Assembly (NCBI GenBank): GCA_018873225.1
Contig: JAEILZ010000001.1
Coordinates: 6,448,001 to 6,512,000, forward strand
DNA from: [Phialemoniopsis] sp. UDSM-2020
Taxonomy: Eukaryota > Ascomycota > Sordariomycetes > Thyridiales > Thyridiaceae
Length of the DNA: 64,000 nucleotides
Reading direction: 5' to 3'
Position numbers and translations under genes: made by a program. The notes beneath the pieces are model-generated. The model searched no databases. It had not been told where the DNA came from and saw nothing but the letters and a program-made list of their open reading frames with translations. Positions 23,147 through 33,907 of this stretch are shown here, one piece after another; positions within the stretch are counted from its first letter, which is position 1; each line of letters starts with the position of its first letter.

Positions 23147-23593
23147 ATGGCAGTTAATATCTACAAGGCCCGTTGTCCGGAAGGAGGCTTAAGTTTGGGC
23201 ATCAACACCGGGGCAATTGGCTTCCCAGGGGAAAACACCTTCACCATACCCGGCCTGCTCGAGGCCAATGACACCGGCGCTCCTATGAGAATCTGCTGCA
23301 GCCCAAACACGGTCTACCAGACAGATGATTGTTATTTGTTCTGCGAAGCCCCGGATGAATTCCTGGATGCATCCGACAGGTTGGGACCGAACTTTGGCCG
23401 ATGGAAAAAGTGTCTGAAAGAAAATGGTCTAATGGAGGGCATGGACGTGTTGGGATTCACCCCGGCACAAGAGAGCACTCCCGAACCCAGCTCGGCTCGA
23501 GAGAGCGCTTCCGAGCGATGCAGGCTGTCCAGTCTCACCTTGGGGATTTTTGTCCTGGTGGCTTCCGTTTTCTTGAGGGGTCCTCTCAATTAG
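23147..23593 (+). CDS. Small Cys-rich orphan protein, copy B, with C-terminal hydrophobic tail
   Basis: Protein of 148 aa from the first in-frame ATG at 23147. I recognise no known family, but it is a paralogue of the frame at 15488. Its conserved core spans about residues 8-70: RCPEGG, NTFTIPGLL, NDTGAPMRICCSP, then DCYLFCEAPDEFL, followed by GRWKKCLKENG. Residues 105-125 are Ser/Glu/Pro-rich and probably disordered. The last 22 residues contain the hydrophobic stretch LTLGIFVLVASVFL, ending RGPLN. With no N-terminal signal peptide this looks like a tail-anchored membrane protein; a GPI signal is possible only if an upstream signal exon was missed. It follows FDC1 on the same strand. Confidence 0.75.
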   Translation: MAVNIYKARCPEGGLSLGINTGAIGFPGENTFTIPGLLEANDTGAPMRICCSPNTVYQTDDCYLFCEAPDEFLDASDRLGPNFGRWKKCLKENGLMEGMDVLGFTPAQESTPEPSSARESASERCRLSSLTLGIFVLVASVFLRGPLN

Positions 23594-23806
23594 ACATGGG
23601 TTTCTGTGTACGCTGATTGTACGCTGATACTGAAGAGGGGTATAATGTTCTAGGGGATGTTCAATGAAACTGGGGGGAAAGAATGGAAGAACGACGATGA
23701 AATGAAAAAGAAACCAGATACTGGACTATGTGAACGCATCAGGCACTGGTGTGATCGATCTGAACTTGGACCTTTTCGAAATATTGATTGTAAGTAGCTT
23801 GTGTCA

Positions 23807-25696
23807 TTATATCAGGGTGATCTCTTTCAGTTTGGCTTCTTGTGTCGGCCATTCCTCTCCACTCATGAGGCCATCAACAAAACCGTGGCCAACCAGTGAC
23901 CAGTAATCCCCTGTCTTCCGCAGTATCAAGATCTTAGAAAAGCCGGATGCGAGCACTATTTTGTCTTCCTTTTGGACATCGCCCAGCGCAACACTAATCC
24001 TGCCACTTTTTGTCAAGAATATTCTGTGCTTCTCAATTTCATCGAATATGTCACGGAAACTTGTCCTATGCCCACTGCCAATAGGAGAATTTGGAGGCCA
24101 GAAGTGCTTGGCCAGGTTTGAAGTGGGCAGAGAATTGCCATTCTCATCCTTGACGAGCTTCCTGTATCTCGCCAATTGCTTTGTCTCTTCACTCAGGCTC
24201 GCCTTCTCCGCGAAGATCCATCTGAGACATTCTTCCTGCCAGCGTTCAAGGAGAGTGTTCTTTGTCGTGTGCATGATAGCTCGCCAGAAGCTACTATTGA
24301 CGGCAGTCCAAGTTCTTCGAGTGAAGATATCGCGCTCAAAAGCCCCGAACAGAAAGCTCTCTAGAATTATCTTCAGAGCTTCTGACGAGTCCGCAGGAAC
24401 CTCTGTATGGGTCGGGGCATCTGGTATTTCCTCAGATACAAAGTCAATGCTGTCCAAGGCTACGCCCTTTAACGTCAGGCGGTCGATTAGCTCCATGCCA
24501 AGCCAGCGTTCTGAAGACAAATCAAAATGCGGCTTGGAGACTTTAGATGCGGAGTATGTTACATCCTTGTCAGGGTAAAAGGACTTCCGTGTACTCCGTT
24601 GCAAGATACTGAGTCTGTGTAGATCTGGCACCCACGACGGCAATGTTGTTGTAGCAGACGTCTTATCCAGCTCACTACGACTAAGTGGGGCAAGGTAAGG
24701 GAACTTGGCGTCCTGTATGTCCCCAAAGGCCCACCAAGCGTAGTTGATAAAGACGTCTCTTGTCCTCTTGGTATAGTTCGGCATTGGAGGATTGTGGCCT
24801 GCATGCCCCTTAGGAAGGCGCAAGACCGAGTAAAGGGCGTAGCATCGGTCGCGAGGGTCCTGGCATTGGCGGTTCCGAACGGTGTGGGCCACGTCCGCGA
24901 TGCCACTGCTTGTGTTGGTTGATCTAATCGAGTAGAACTCATGCGCTAATCCATAATTCCTATCATTCACTATATCCAGCGGCACGGCGTATTTGTCAAT
25001 CATGAAGTAGACGCGGTGTGGCAGAGGTACTATTGCCTCCTGAAAGGTCCATAGTCGTTGAAACCAGCGGCGTTTTTGAAAACTGGCGCGAAAGGATGCA
25101 AGAACCTCCAAGTCGACCCGAGATCGTTTTTGCGATGTTCCATTGCCTTTCGCTGGCCCGACGCCTTTGGTGGAAGTAGTTGATCTTCTTTGCAGGTTAT
25201 ATCTGGACACCCAGTGTTCTGTGATGGTGTCTGGCCTGGCGCCTAGATCGCCCGCCTCTTGTGCTGCAGATATGAGCATTTCGGCCATTCCCTTGTCGAA
25301 GTCACCGGTCCAAACTAGGACTGATGTAGCTTGTTGGTAGATCGTTCCCATTTCGCTGACATTCAGTGCCTTGTCCGCATGCGATGACTGATTGATGCAT
25401 ATCTGATCTATCCATAGATATACACTGGTGTAGGCGAAAGGAGGTCTTAGGCGTCGCAGGATCTTGCTGCAGTTGGACGATACGAGAAGTTTACTGCCAT
25501 TGCAAACGGCTTCCTGATCGAGTGCTTGCTCGTCCCATGTGTAAGAGATGGCAGCGTACTTCGGGTGCTTATCGAAGGCGACCAGGTGCAACCTGAACTC
25601 CAGAGGATCGTCGCGGGAGAGGGCGGGCTGCAATTCGAGGACGCGGAATTGATGTTGTCCTTCAAGTCTTTGGTACTGATACAGATCGCTCATCAT
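23807..25696 (-). CDS. HET-domain (heterokaryon incompatibility) protein
   Basis: Intron-less gene for a 629-aa protein with an N-terminal HET domain. The three signature blocks are present: YAAISYTWDEQ at about 47-57, YLWIDQICINQ at 93-103 followed by EMGTIYQQATSVLVWTG, and RRWFQRLWTFQEAIVP near 215-230. After the domain come DVFINYAWW and a long C-terminal region of no known fold, ending near residue 629 with a conserved-looking IVLASGFSKILILRK block typical of HET proteins. Such proteins trigger cell death when incompatible strains fuse, or act in other self/non-self responses; many paralogues have no known role. No partner gene of the NLR type is visible next to it. No signal or membrane helix. 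Confidence 0.93.
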   Translation of the reverse strand: MMSDLYQYQRLEGQHQFRVLELQPALSRDDPLEFRLHLVAFDKHPKYAAISYTWDEQALDQEAVCNGSKLLVSSNCSKILRRLRPPFAYTSVYLWIDQICINQSSHADKALNVSEMGTIYQQATSVLVWTGDFDKGMAEMLISAAQEAGDLGARPDTITEHWVSRYNLQRRSTTSTKGVGPAKGNGTSQKRSRVDLEVLASFRASFQKRRWFQRLWTFQEAIVPLPHRVYFMIDKYAVPLDIVNDRNYGLAHEFYSIRSTNTSSGIADVAHTVRNRQCQDPRDRCYALYSVLRLPKGHAGHNPPMPNYTKRTRDVFINYAWWAFGDIQDAKFPYLAPLSRSELDKTSATTTLPSWVPDLHRLSILQRSTRKSFYPDKDVTYSASKVSKPHFDLSSERWLGMELIDRLTLKGVALDSIDFVSEEIPDAPTHTEVPADSSEALKIILESFLFGAFERDIFTRRTWTAVNSSFWRAIMHTTKNTLLERWQEECLRWIFAEKASLSEETKQLARYRKLVKDENGNSLPTSNLAKHFWPPNSPIGSGHRTSFRDIFDEIEKHRIFLTKSGRISVALGDVQKEDKIVLASGFSKILILRKTGDYWSLVGHGFVDGLMSGEEWPTQEAKLKEITLI

Positions 25697-26430
25697 TGGT
25701 TTCTGGCCCTGTGACGGCTATTCTCGTCAAGTAGATATGCCGGCTTTCCTATCGCATTGTTGTCGTCGACTGAGCAGCTGAGACTTCGACATTGATGCCC
25801 CGCATGCAGGTCTGCCTGTTCGGAACACTAACCCCTTTCGGACCAAGCTATCTTGTTTTCACCCATTTCCGTTTTGACGATACACAAGGACTTCCCCACC
25901 CTCTTTACCCCTTGTCTTCTCCCGGCTCGAGAGATGTGAGGAACTTCATCTTCCATGTGAAGATCGCAAATGACCACCGAGTGATTGGCCGCCTAAACCT
26001 GCCTCCCCGTGAAGCTTGTCGCCGTTAAGACCCATTTACCGAGGCAGCGCGCCCCGCCCCGACTGCGGGCTCCTGTCTCAGCTCGATCCGGGCCAATCAA
26101 GTCTTGCACGTGTGCTACCCGCCGGCAAGCTAACGTCGTGACGTGCACCTCGACGGTGGGAATCAAAGATGCGCCCGACACGACGCCGTCGTTCAGCTGC
26201 TGGACGAGATGTGTAAGTGCTAGCAGCTGAGTGGTGGCCTGGGTTCCGCACGTGCGGCCTGGGACCGGCGATCGTCCAACGCGCGTTCCTGGACCAGCAA
26301 GATAAATATCACTATCGCTGTCGATCCTGTTTCTAGAAGACGAATCTCCTTCTTCTGGAATGTCCAGCGTGTTTCTTGAGGAGTGTGAGGCTTGATTAGA
26401 TCGTCACTTCGTGATCGTAGCTCATCCAAC
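25697..26430. other. Divergent promoter region of HET gene and acid phosphatase
   Basis: 734 nt between outward-facing starts. The phosphatase side contains several GC-rich CACGTG/GCACGTG cores, for example near 26106 and 26248, the sort of site bound by basic helix-loop-helix regulators such as the phosphate regulator NUC-1/Pho4. That link is inference. Confidence 0.45.
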
Positions 26431-28021
26431 ATGCACGTTTCAACAGCCATGAAGGCACTGCCGGTGCTAGCTGCGGCGTATATCTCGGCAGCCGCTAGCT
26501 TGCCCGCGATTCCGAGTGACTTGACTACACCTGTGCAGCAGCGTATTGCGATCAAAGGGGCCAATGGTAAGTTCTCCATGCTCTCAAAGCCTCCAATGAC
26601 ATGCACGACCACTCGTTAACATCACACTGTCACGCGGTGAAGCCATCTCGATCGGCTGGAACACCTACAAGCAGCTCACACAGCCCTGTGTCAAGTATGG
26701 CCTCTCCAAGGACGCCCTCACTCTGCAGTCCTGCTCCGACCAGTCAACCACATACGCCACTTCGCGCACCTGGTCCAACGTGGTCGTTCTCGGCGGCCTG
26801 CAGCCGGCCACGACCTACTACTACCAGATCGTCTCGACCAACTCAACCGTCGAGCACTTCCTCAGCCCGCGCACGCCCGGCGACGCCACGCCCTTCTCGA
26901 TGGACGTCGTCATCGACCTCGGCGTCTACGGCGCCGACGGCTTCACGCTCAAGGGCGACCACGCCAAGCGCGACGACATCCCTCTGATCGACCCGGCCCT
27001 CGAGCACACCACCATCGACCGCCTGGCCCAGACGGTCGACGACTACGAGCTCGTGATCCACCCGGGCGATTTCGCCTACGCCGACGACTGGTTCCTCTCG
27101 CCCAAAAACCTGCTGCACGGCGAGGCCGCCTTCCAGGCCATCCTCGAGCAGTTCTACGCCCAGCTGGCCCCCATCGCCGCGCGCAAGCCGTACATGGCCA
27201 GCCCGGGTAACCACGAGGCCGCGTGCGAGGAGATCCCCTTTACGGCAGGATTGTGCCCGGAGGGCCAGAAGAATTTCACCGACTTTATGCACCGCTTCGG
27301 GAGCACGATGCCCACGGCCTTTCCGGCGTCATCGTCGGCGTCCAACTCAACCAACTGCACGGCCGGCGCCCTGCGCAAAAGGGCACAGGCGCTGGCAAAC
27401 CCGCCGTTCTGGTACTCGTTCGACTACGGCATGGCGCACGTCGTCATGGTCAATACCGAGACCGACTTCCCCGATGCGCCCGACCAGCCCGGCGGGTCGG
27501 CGCACCTCGACGGCGGGCCCTTTGGCAGCCCCGGCCAGCAGCTCGCCTTTCTGGAAGCTGATTTAGCGTCCGTCGACCGGACGGTAACGCCCTGGGTCGT
27601 CGCGGCGGGGCATAGGCCGTGGTACACGACGGGCGGCGAAGGGTGCAAGCCGTGCCAGACGGCCTTTGAGCCACTATTCTACAAGTACGGCGTCGACCTC
27701 GGCGTGTTTGGCCACGTGCACAACTCGCAGCGGTTCCAGCCGGCGTATGCGGGCAATGCCGACGCCGCGGGGCTGGCGGACCCGAAGGCGCCCATGTACA
27801 TCGTGGCGGGCGGCGCGGGCAATATCGAGGGCCTGAGCAGTGTCGGGAGCAACGTGTCGTTCAACGCGTTTGCATACGATGAGGACTTTAGCTATGCAAA
27901 GGTTACATTTGCGAATAAAAATCATCTACAGGTTGATTTCATCCGGTCGTCGACGGGCGATGTGTTGGACACGTCCGTGCTGTACAAGTCGCACGCTGAT
28001 CGGTTCGTGCGGCAGTCGTAG
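26431..28021 (+). CDS. Secreted purple acid phosphatase (metallophosphoesterase)
   Basis: Secreted phosphomonoesterase of 504 aa from exons 26431-26566 and 26643-28021 (76-nt intron, phase 1). The N-terminus has a signal peptide (core LPVLAAAYISAAAS). An N-terminal fibronectin-like domain (AISIGWNTYKQL to LQPATTYYYQIV) precedes the catalytic domain. The five metal-binding blocks are visible: VVIDLGVYG, GDFAYADDW, SPGNHEAACEE, VVAAGHRPWY and GVFGHVHNSQR. These give the dinuclear Fe-Zn/Mn centre of purple acid phosphatases. Several N-glycosylation sequons (NFT, NST, NCT, NVS) fit secretion. The role would be releasing phosphate from organic esters outside the cell. The coding region is very GC-rich at third positions, which produces long false frames on the other strand. 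Confidence 0.94.
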
Positions 28022-28248
28022 CGGATCTCGTCCCGGGATGCGCATCATATGGCCCAATGCGGATATTCCTTGCGAGCGAGGCGTGTCAACATTTAATGAT
28101 TAGATTTGAAACCTTAATTCAACGTTTGCTCTGAGACTTCATCCATGATATTGATCTACTGTATTCCCTTCAAGAAAATCTATCGCTGTCTATTAGCTTT
28201 TCCCATCTCAATCCCATCATTTGACCTCGCCACACCACGAATTCGCGA
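28022..28248. other. Convergent 3' spacer
   Basis: Short spacer between the phosphatase and P450 stop codons; nothing recognised. Confidence 0.4.
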
Positions 28249-29895
28249 TCACCAACCCCCGATCCTGTGAGCGAACATCGTCACACCGCCGCCCGCTGGT
28301 CCAGCGACGACAGAGTGCACCACGTTCATGGGCTTGTCCCCCTTGCGCCCGATCCCCTTGAACTTCCAGTCGAACCGGCCCACGAGCTGCGCCACGAGCG
28401 AGAGCATCTCGCCGCGCGCGAACCGCTCCCCGATGCACATGCGCGGCCCGTACGTGAACGGCATCACGGCCCACGCGTCGTCCGTCCCGCCCAGCGGGTC
28501 CACCTTGACAATTTCCTTGTGACCGTCACGGACGAGCCACCTCTCCGGGTCGAACTCGCCCGCCCTGGGCCCCCACACCTTGCGGCACTCGTGGATCAGG
28601 CCCGGCGCGACGGTGACGACGGTGTCGACCGGGATGGCCACGCCGCCGATGGTCGTGCCGGGCGCCGTGGTCTGCCGGTGGCAGTAGACGACGGGGGAGA
28701 AGAGGCGCAGGACCTCGTTGCACACGGCCGTCAGGTAGGGCAGCGACTCGAGCAGCTCGGCGTCGACGACCCTCTTGTTGCTTTCAGAAGACGGCGAGGG
28801 CAGGCGCGCGCGGATCTCGTCGCGCAGGCGGGCCTGCACGCCCGGGTTCTCCGACATGCAGTACAGCGTCAGCGCGACGGCGGTGGCGGTCGTCTCCTGG
28901 CCCGCGACCATAAAGTCCATCGACTGGTCGATGAGGTAGTCGTCCGAGAAGGTCTCGCCCGACTGGAGCAGGGTGGCGATGATGTCGCCCTGCGCGTACT
29001 GCTGCTTGGCCGCACCGCTGTCGCCGCGGCGCTGCTGGATCAGCGGGCGGATGAAGTCGGCGATGACGTCGCGCGCGGCCATGATCTCGTTTCGTGCCTT
29101 CATGGGCAGGCGGCGATAAATGAAGTAGGGCAGGATGAAGGCGAGGGCGCGGTACTGCAGGTGGGACTTCTTGGTGGCGAAGAGGTTGCGGAAGTTGCGG
29201 ACGCGTTCCGACTCCGGGTGGTCGACGGCGTCGATGGAGGCGCCAAACGCCGTCAGCGTGATGATGTCGAGGGTGACGTGGTGCAGGCGCTCGCCAATGT
29301 CGATGATGCCGTTGCCCGCGTCGCGCAGCTGCTTCTCGATGACGTTGAGGAATTTGGCGCCCTCGGACCAAAAAGTCGGGGACAGGGACTTGACGTATTT
29401 GAACTTGAAGGCCGGCTGGAGCAGCTTGCGGTCGACCCGGTGCCTCTTGGGCGGCGAGACGAGGATGCCCTGCGGACCAAACTGGCCCATGACCTCGAGG
29501 GCCCAGGGCAGCTTGATGTAGTTGTATCCTTGGTTTTGCAGGACCTCCTTGCAGCCCTGGGGCGTGGTGACGAGAATGCGCTCCGCATTGAAGAAGCCGT
29601 GGTAGCGGATGAGGCCGTCGTTGGGGATGTCATTGATCCACTGGACGAGCGTCTCGTAGGCCGGGTCTCCAAGCAGGCGGCGGTAAAAGGGACCTTGCTT
29701 GGGGCTGGGCAGATGCCGCAACGGGCTGAGGAAGATGGGATACAGGACGACGTGGTACAGGAGCAGGCACACCGAACAAGCGATGGCGACGACGACACCG
29801 CGCGTCAGGTAGCAGGCTGGCCCTGGGCACTCTTTGCTGGTTTGCGCCCAGGCTAGGGCTCCGACCAGCCAGGTCCCCGTGGTCGCGGAGATCAT
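28249..29895 (-). CDS. Cytochrome P450 monooxygenase
   Basis: Intron-less gene for a 548-aa microsomal P450. An N-terminal membrane anchor (about 33-58, VVVAIACSVCLLLYHVVLYP) is followed by a Pro-rich hinge with LRHLPSPKQGPF. Core motifs are all present: I-helix MVAGQETTATA, K-helix EVLR, the PERW block, and the heme loop FTYGPRMCIGERFA with the iron-ligating Cys at about 487. The pattern resembles fungal CYP families with CYP3/4-like cores, but I cannot name the family. It needs an NADPH-P450 reductase encoded elsewhere. No backbone biosynthetic gene lies beside it. Third-position GC is very high, giving a 529-codon spurious frame on the opposite strand. Confidence 0.96.
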   Translation of the reverse strand: MISATTGTWLVGALAWAQTSKECPGPACYLTRGVVVAIACSVCLLLYHVVLYPIFLSPLRHLPSPKQGPFYRRLLGDPAYETLVQWINDIPNDGLIRYHGFFNAERILVTTPQGCKEVLQNQGYNYIKLPWALEVMGQFGPQGILVSPPKRHRVDRKLLQPAFKFKYVKSLSPTFWSEGAKFLNVIEKQLRDAGNGIIDIGERLHHVTLDIITLTAFGASIDAVDHPESERVRNFRNLFATKKSHLQYRALAFILPYFIYRRLPMKARNEIMAARDVIADFIRPLIQQRRGDSGAAKQQYAQGDIIATLLQSGETFSDDYLIDQSMDFMVAGQETTATAVALTLYCMSENPGVQARLRDEIRARLPSPSSESNKRVVDAELLESLPYLTAVCNEVLRLFSPVVYCHRQTTAPGTTIGGVAIPVDTVVTVAPGLIHECRKVWGPRAGEFDPERWLVRDGHKEIVKVDPLGGTDDAWAVMPFTYGPRMCIGERFARGEMLSLVAQLVGRFDWKFKGIGRKGDKPMNVVHSVVAGPAGGGVTMFAHRIGGW

Positions 29896-30513
29896 GCCTC
29901 TTGGTCGATGGCTGGGTCACCAGAGCTGGTCAGTGAAGGGTATTTGTTTGTTCAGTACCGTGACGGTCTTGAATAAGAAGAGCGAAAAGCACATGGAACA
30001 ATCATGTCGACAAAAGATCACTTTGGTGTCGGACACGATGGAATTTAAAGGCGCTGCCAGCAGACACCGCTTTTGGCGTTTTTCCAGCCCTTCAGCCACC
30101 AAAAATTCGCATTGATCCCCCCCAACGACTTTGAGATTAGGGGCATCAATGTATCGCGCACCCACCAACCCGCTCGCTCATCCATCGACACTTGGCAGCA
30201 ATCCTGGGTAAGCGCTAGGCGCAGATTCTGATGACAAGGCCAAGGGGGGATGAGCAATAAGCAGAAGGTAATTAGTTCCTAGTGGTCCTCGTTGGCTCGG
30301 ACTCGACTGGTTTTTTCTGCAGGGCTTAGTTAGTTCCCGAACTTCGGGTGCAGGTGGCTTGTGGGGGCCAAATCCGAGCCATCTACTAGACGATTACTGA
30401 CTGGCGTGAAAGCGGCCGCTGCTACACGTCTGTCAATGCAGGAGGGATTGTCAAAGGAAATTTGTCAATAGCCTATGTTCATTTGCATACTGAACTGGAA
30501 TAAGATTACAATT
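29896..30513. other. Spacer upstream of P450, downstream of GT90
   Basis: 618 nt. It should hold the P450 promoter and the GT90 3' end. No motif stands out. Confidence 0.4.
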
Positions 30514-33148
30514 TCAAACAGCCTCCCTCGCCGGATCCTGCAGCCTCGCCAGCTCCAGCAGCAGCCGGTACGTGTAGATGGTCATGTCAATCTCCCTAAA
30601 CGCCCTACCGTACCACTCGCGCCCGCGGTCCGCAATCTCCTTGGCGCGCTTCTGCCCGGCCTCGGTCGACGTGAGGTAGAAGACCAGCTCCGGCAGCTCC
30701 TCCATGCCCTGGCTGACGGGGACATAGTGCACCCAGGGAACCAGCCTGTCGTCGTGCCACTCCCGCAGCAGCGTCTGCTTGAGCGGCGCCGACTTGGACG
30801 CGAGCAGCTTGTAGTACCGCCCGCTGATGCCATTGCCGTCCAGATCGAAGACGAGCCGCGACTTGAGCGGCGCGTCCTTGTCGGCCCACGACTTGGTGCG
30901 GAAGTACAGGCTCTGCTCGTGGCAGTACGGCCTGTCGCAGTGTAAGAAGCGCGTAAAGGCGACGTCGTACAGCCGGCCGTTCAAAAAAGATGATGCTACG
31001 CTCTCGATGACGCCGCCTTTATCTCGTAGGTACTTGTAGGTTTGCCCTTTCAACTTTTGCACAAACTCCACGAATCGCTGTCGTTGGAAGTAGGTCCACT
31101 CGCCGGGCTTATTGGCGTAACCACCTGTGGTCGAACCTGCCCAGTACACAATGTTATTCTTGTGCTCCCAGTCGACATCGCGAGACTCATCAAAGAGGAA
31201 CTCGGACTCCATATACGCTGGAGTGGGGAACAGGATGTCACCCATGGTAGAAGGGGCACCCGTCGATAGCACAGGTACCAGGCCCTCGATCAGTGGAAAC
31301 GACGAAGGGCTCATGAACAACCCGTGCATGTTGCGATACTCGGGGTGTTGGCACAGATCCATCGTCGCATCTCGATCTGTTACAAAGGGAAGACCAAACG
31401 TCTCGACTGGTTGCAATTCGGCAGGTGGCTTGTCTTTCTTTCGTGTCGCACAAAACCTGGTGATTTCGTCAAAAGTCGACTGATGCGTCAGATCCGTGAT
31501 CCTGAACTGTCTTCTGCCAAAGGCCTTCCCAATTCTCGCTGGAAGCAAGACCCTCGGCTCATCGAGATGATTGAAGAGAAACTTGACGTCAGAAATTGCC
31601 CCAGGCAGGTCCCCAAACAGTTTGTTGACAAGAAGACTGATGTGCCTGTCAAAGCTTCGGTAGGGATGGACGCATTCTGTCTTGGCGCTCTTGCCCGAGA
31701 AGGAACACAGCCACAACTCGCTGCCGGCGAAGTTGTGGGCGTCGATAACGGTATCGCGGAACTCGGCGCCGCTGAGGGAGCGTAGGAACGGCGAGATCGA
31801 CTGATGGATGGTGTCGAACTCGTCCATGACAGGTGACTGGTGAGCCATGGCGAACTCGTACCAGGCATCGAATCCTGGCGGTGGATCAATGCCGTATCGG
31901 CGCCGATATTCGCTCTGACCGGCGGCAAGGGTCTTGGACTGATTGCGCAGGACGCGGTCAAAGTCTGCGTTGGCTCTTTCGATCAACGCTTCGACGGGGT
32001 GTACATGGGCTCCAAAGTCTATTGGGGCCAAGCTTTTTGCCCGATGAATAGAGGAGATGTTTGACAAGTAGGGTACAAGAGATAACAAACACAGGCTCCA
32101 CAAAGCCGCTTTTGCTTTTGATTGTCTGGGTAGCATGTGGATCACCTGACTGAGAGAAAGCAATGAAATGACACAATAAGTCAACGCTTTGGTATCTGAG
32201 GGTAACAGCGCCAGGTCGGTGGAGGAGAAGACGGCAAAGGTGGAGATGGCAGAAGCAATAGTCCATGATGTGTAACGGGTCTGGCCAGGTCAGTCATTCA
32301 GTCAGTCAGTCAACTACATTTCGTCCTGATGACCTGTTGAACCAACTCACCGCCTGCGTCATAAAGTACCAAGAAAAGGCCTTGGCGGCGCCTAAGAACA
32401 GAGTAGATATGATGCCACTGCTAGGGAAGCCCACAATGATAGTTCGTAGTATCATCGCCACGGTCGAGATGATGACAACATGGCCAGACAACGCAATGAC
32501 GGAGTCTTCGAAATCGAGATGCGGAAACAGAGAGGGCTGGTCTGGATCTCTCGGGATGAAGGAAGCATAAGCGATGTACAGTGCCGCGGCGGGAGCGGCC
32601 GAAAAGAAGAGTGGCCGCAGAGTCCACTCGGACAAGGTGAGGCTAGCAAGCAAGGCTACGAAGCCTGATGCCCCGATGGTCTGCACGAACGGCGACGGCG
32701 ACCAGGAGTCAAGCATGCGTGAGTACTGAGTCGCAGACCGGAAGCGCTTCTCGGCCATGAGAAGAAGCGGCGTCAACGCAGGCTACAAAACATCAGTGTG
32801 AGGAAACCGGTGGTGGGGCAGGTGTGCCTTGCTCACCAAGTATGCGATGGCGCCGACTTCCTGCCTATACACGCTGACGGCCACTAGGCATAACGCCACG
32901 GCCCATACTGAACCCAGTGACGTTGACTGAGGACGAAAACTCCCGGACAGAGTCGCTCTGGTACTGCTGCTGAGATCGGACTGCTTTGCAAAGGTGAAGA
33001 TGAAGGGCAGCATGACCCAACATATCATTTCCGAGTTGAACTCAGCCTGCCTCGAGTGAAGGTGCTGTGACAGGGCGGCGCACAACACGGCTGCGCCGGC
33101 CGAGCCCGCGATCGGGTCGACATTTCTCATGATTCGTGGTCTCCACAT
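30514..33148 (-). CDS. GT90 (CAP10-like) glycosyltransferase with polytopic N-terminus
   Basis: Protein of about 836 aa from minus-strand exons 33148-32837, 32782-32351 and 32280-30514, all joined in phase 0. The N-terminal 280 residues carry several membrane helices (for example VIISTVAMILRTIIVGFP and GSVWAVALCLVAVSVY). A stem and the catalytic CAP10 domain follow. That domain shows GLPFVTDRDATMDLCQHPEY, MHGLFMSPSSF, FPTPAYMESEF, NNIVYWAGSTTGG, RLVFDLDGNGISGRYY and a Lys-rich SKSAPLKQTLLREW. GT90 members include cryptococcal xylosyltransferases and act in the Golgi on capsule or cell-wall glycans or protein O-glycans. Start uncertain: in-frame ATGs at 33148 and 33130 both fit. The donor sugar is unknown. 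Confidence 0.88.
32287..32314 (-). repeat. Tandem CTGA/ACTG repeat inside GT90 intron 2
   Basis: On the gene strand the intron 32281-32350 carries four ACTG copies, one interrupted by AATG, just before its CAG acceptor. The repeat creates several overlapping CTGAC branch-point matches. Confidence 0.6.
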
Positions 33149-33907
33149 CGCCGGAGACGGACCATTTCGAGATGAGCATGTAAGCTCTGGGCCGTTGTGA
33201 TGGGGAGCGAGGATGGGTTCCGACGTGTCGTGTCGACAGGGGGTTTCTTGGCCTAATGGATGAAATCTAATCAGCAATGATTGCACGAATGAACGTGAGC
33301 CGGGAGTGGAGATAGCTTTGTCCGGTGGGCCGTGCAGCGCTGGAGCCAGCTGTCGTCCAAGTGCTGTCCCCACTAAACTTTGCGGCACGGCCCACTAATG
33401 CAGGGCTGCCGATAGCGCGCCAAGACCTGCAGCTCACACAGGCTGGTTGCCCAATGTACTTAAGTATCATCGAGAATATCGTCCCGATTTGAACGTAAGA
33501 CTAAATAAAGAAACTTTCACCCGTGACTCATCAGAGGCTATGAACAGTATGAGATTCAAGCTTTATTTCTGATTGGAAATCCGACAGAAAAGTCCGCTGT
33601 ATCTGCCTGGCCAAAGGCTTTCCGAACTTTCCTTTGATTGAGCTTTGCTCTATAATCAACTAGTCAATGTCAAAGGCGATGACAGGCTAATGACAAAGGA
33701 ATAGTGCATGTGTCACTCTACAGCAACGACACACAAGGAGGTTCAATTCATCCATTGCAAACCAAACATCATCATAAGTTCTGAATCGGTGAAGGGCCAG
33801 GCTTTAAATCACCAACTGCCTTCTCTCTAACTCAGGGGTATGAACAAGAACCTCCAAACCCTTCATCCATCCATCCCTCGCCCATCGACAAAATTTAGAT
33901 CGACACG
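33149..33907. other. Divergent intergenic region
   Basis: 759 nt between the GT90 start and the orphan gene at 33908. The GT90 frame stays open to about 33388, but that extension has no consensus support. No element recognised. Confidence 0.4.

Noticed and set aside
28267..29856. 529-codon open frame on the plus strand
   Set aside because: It is antisense to the P450, whose full motif set is intact. The frame is Arg/Asp/Val-rich and arises from high third-position GC.
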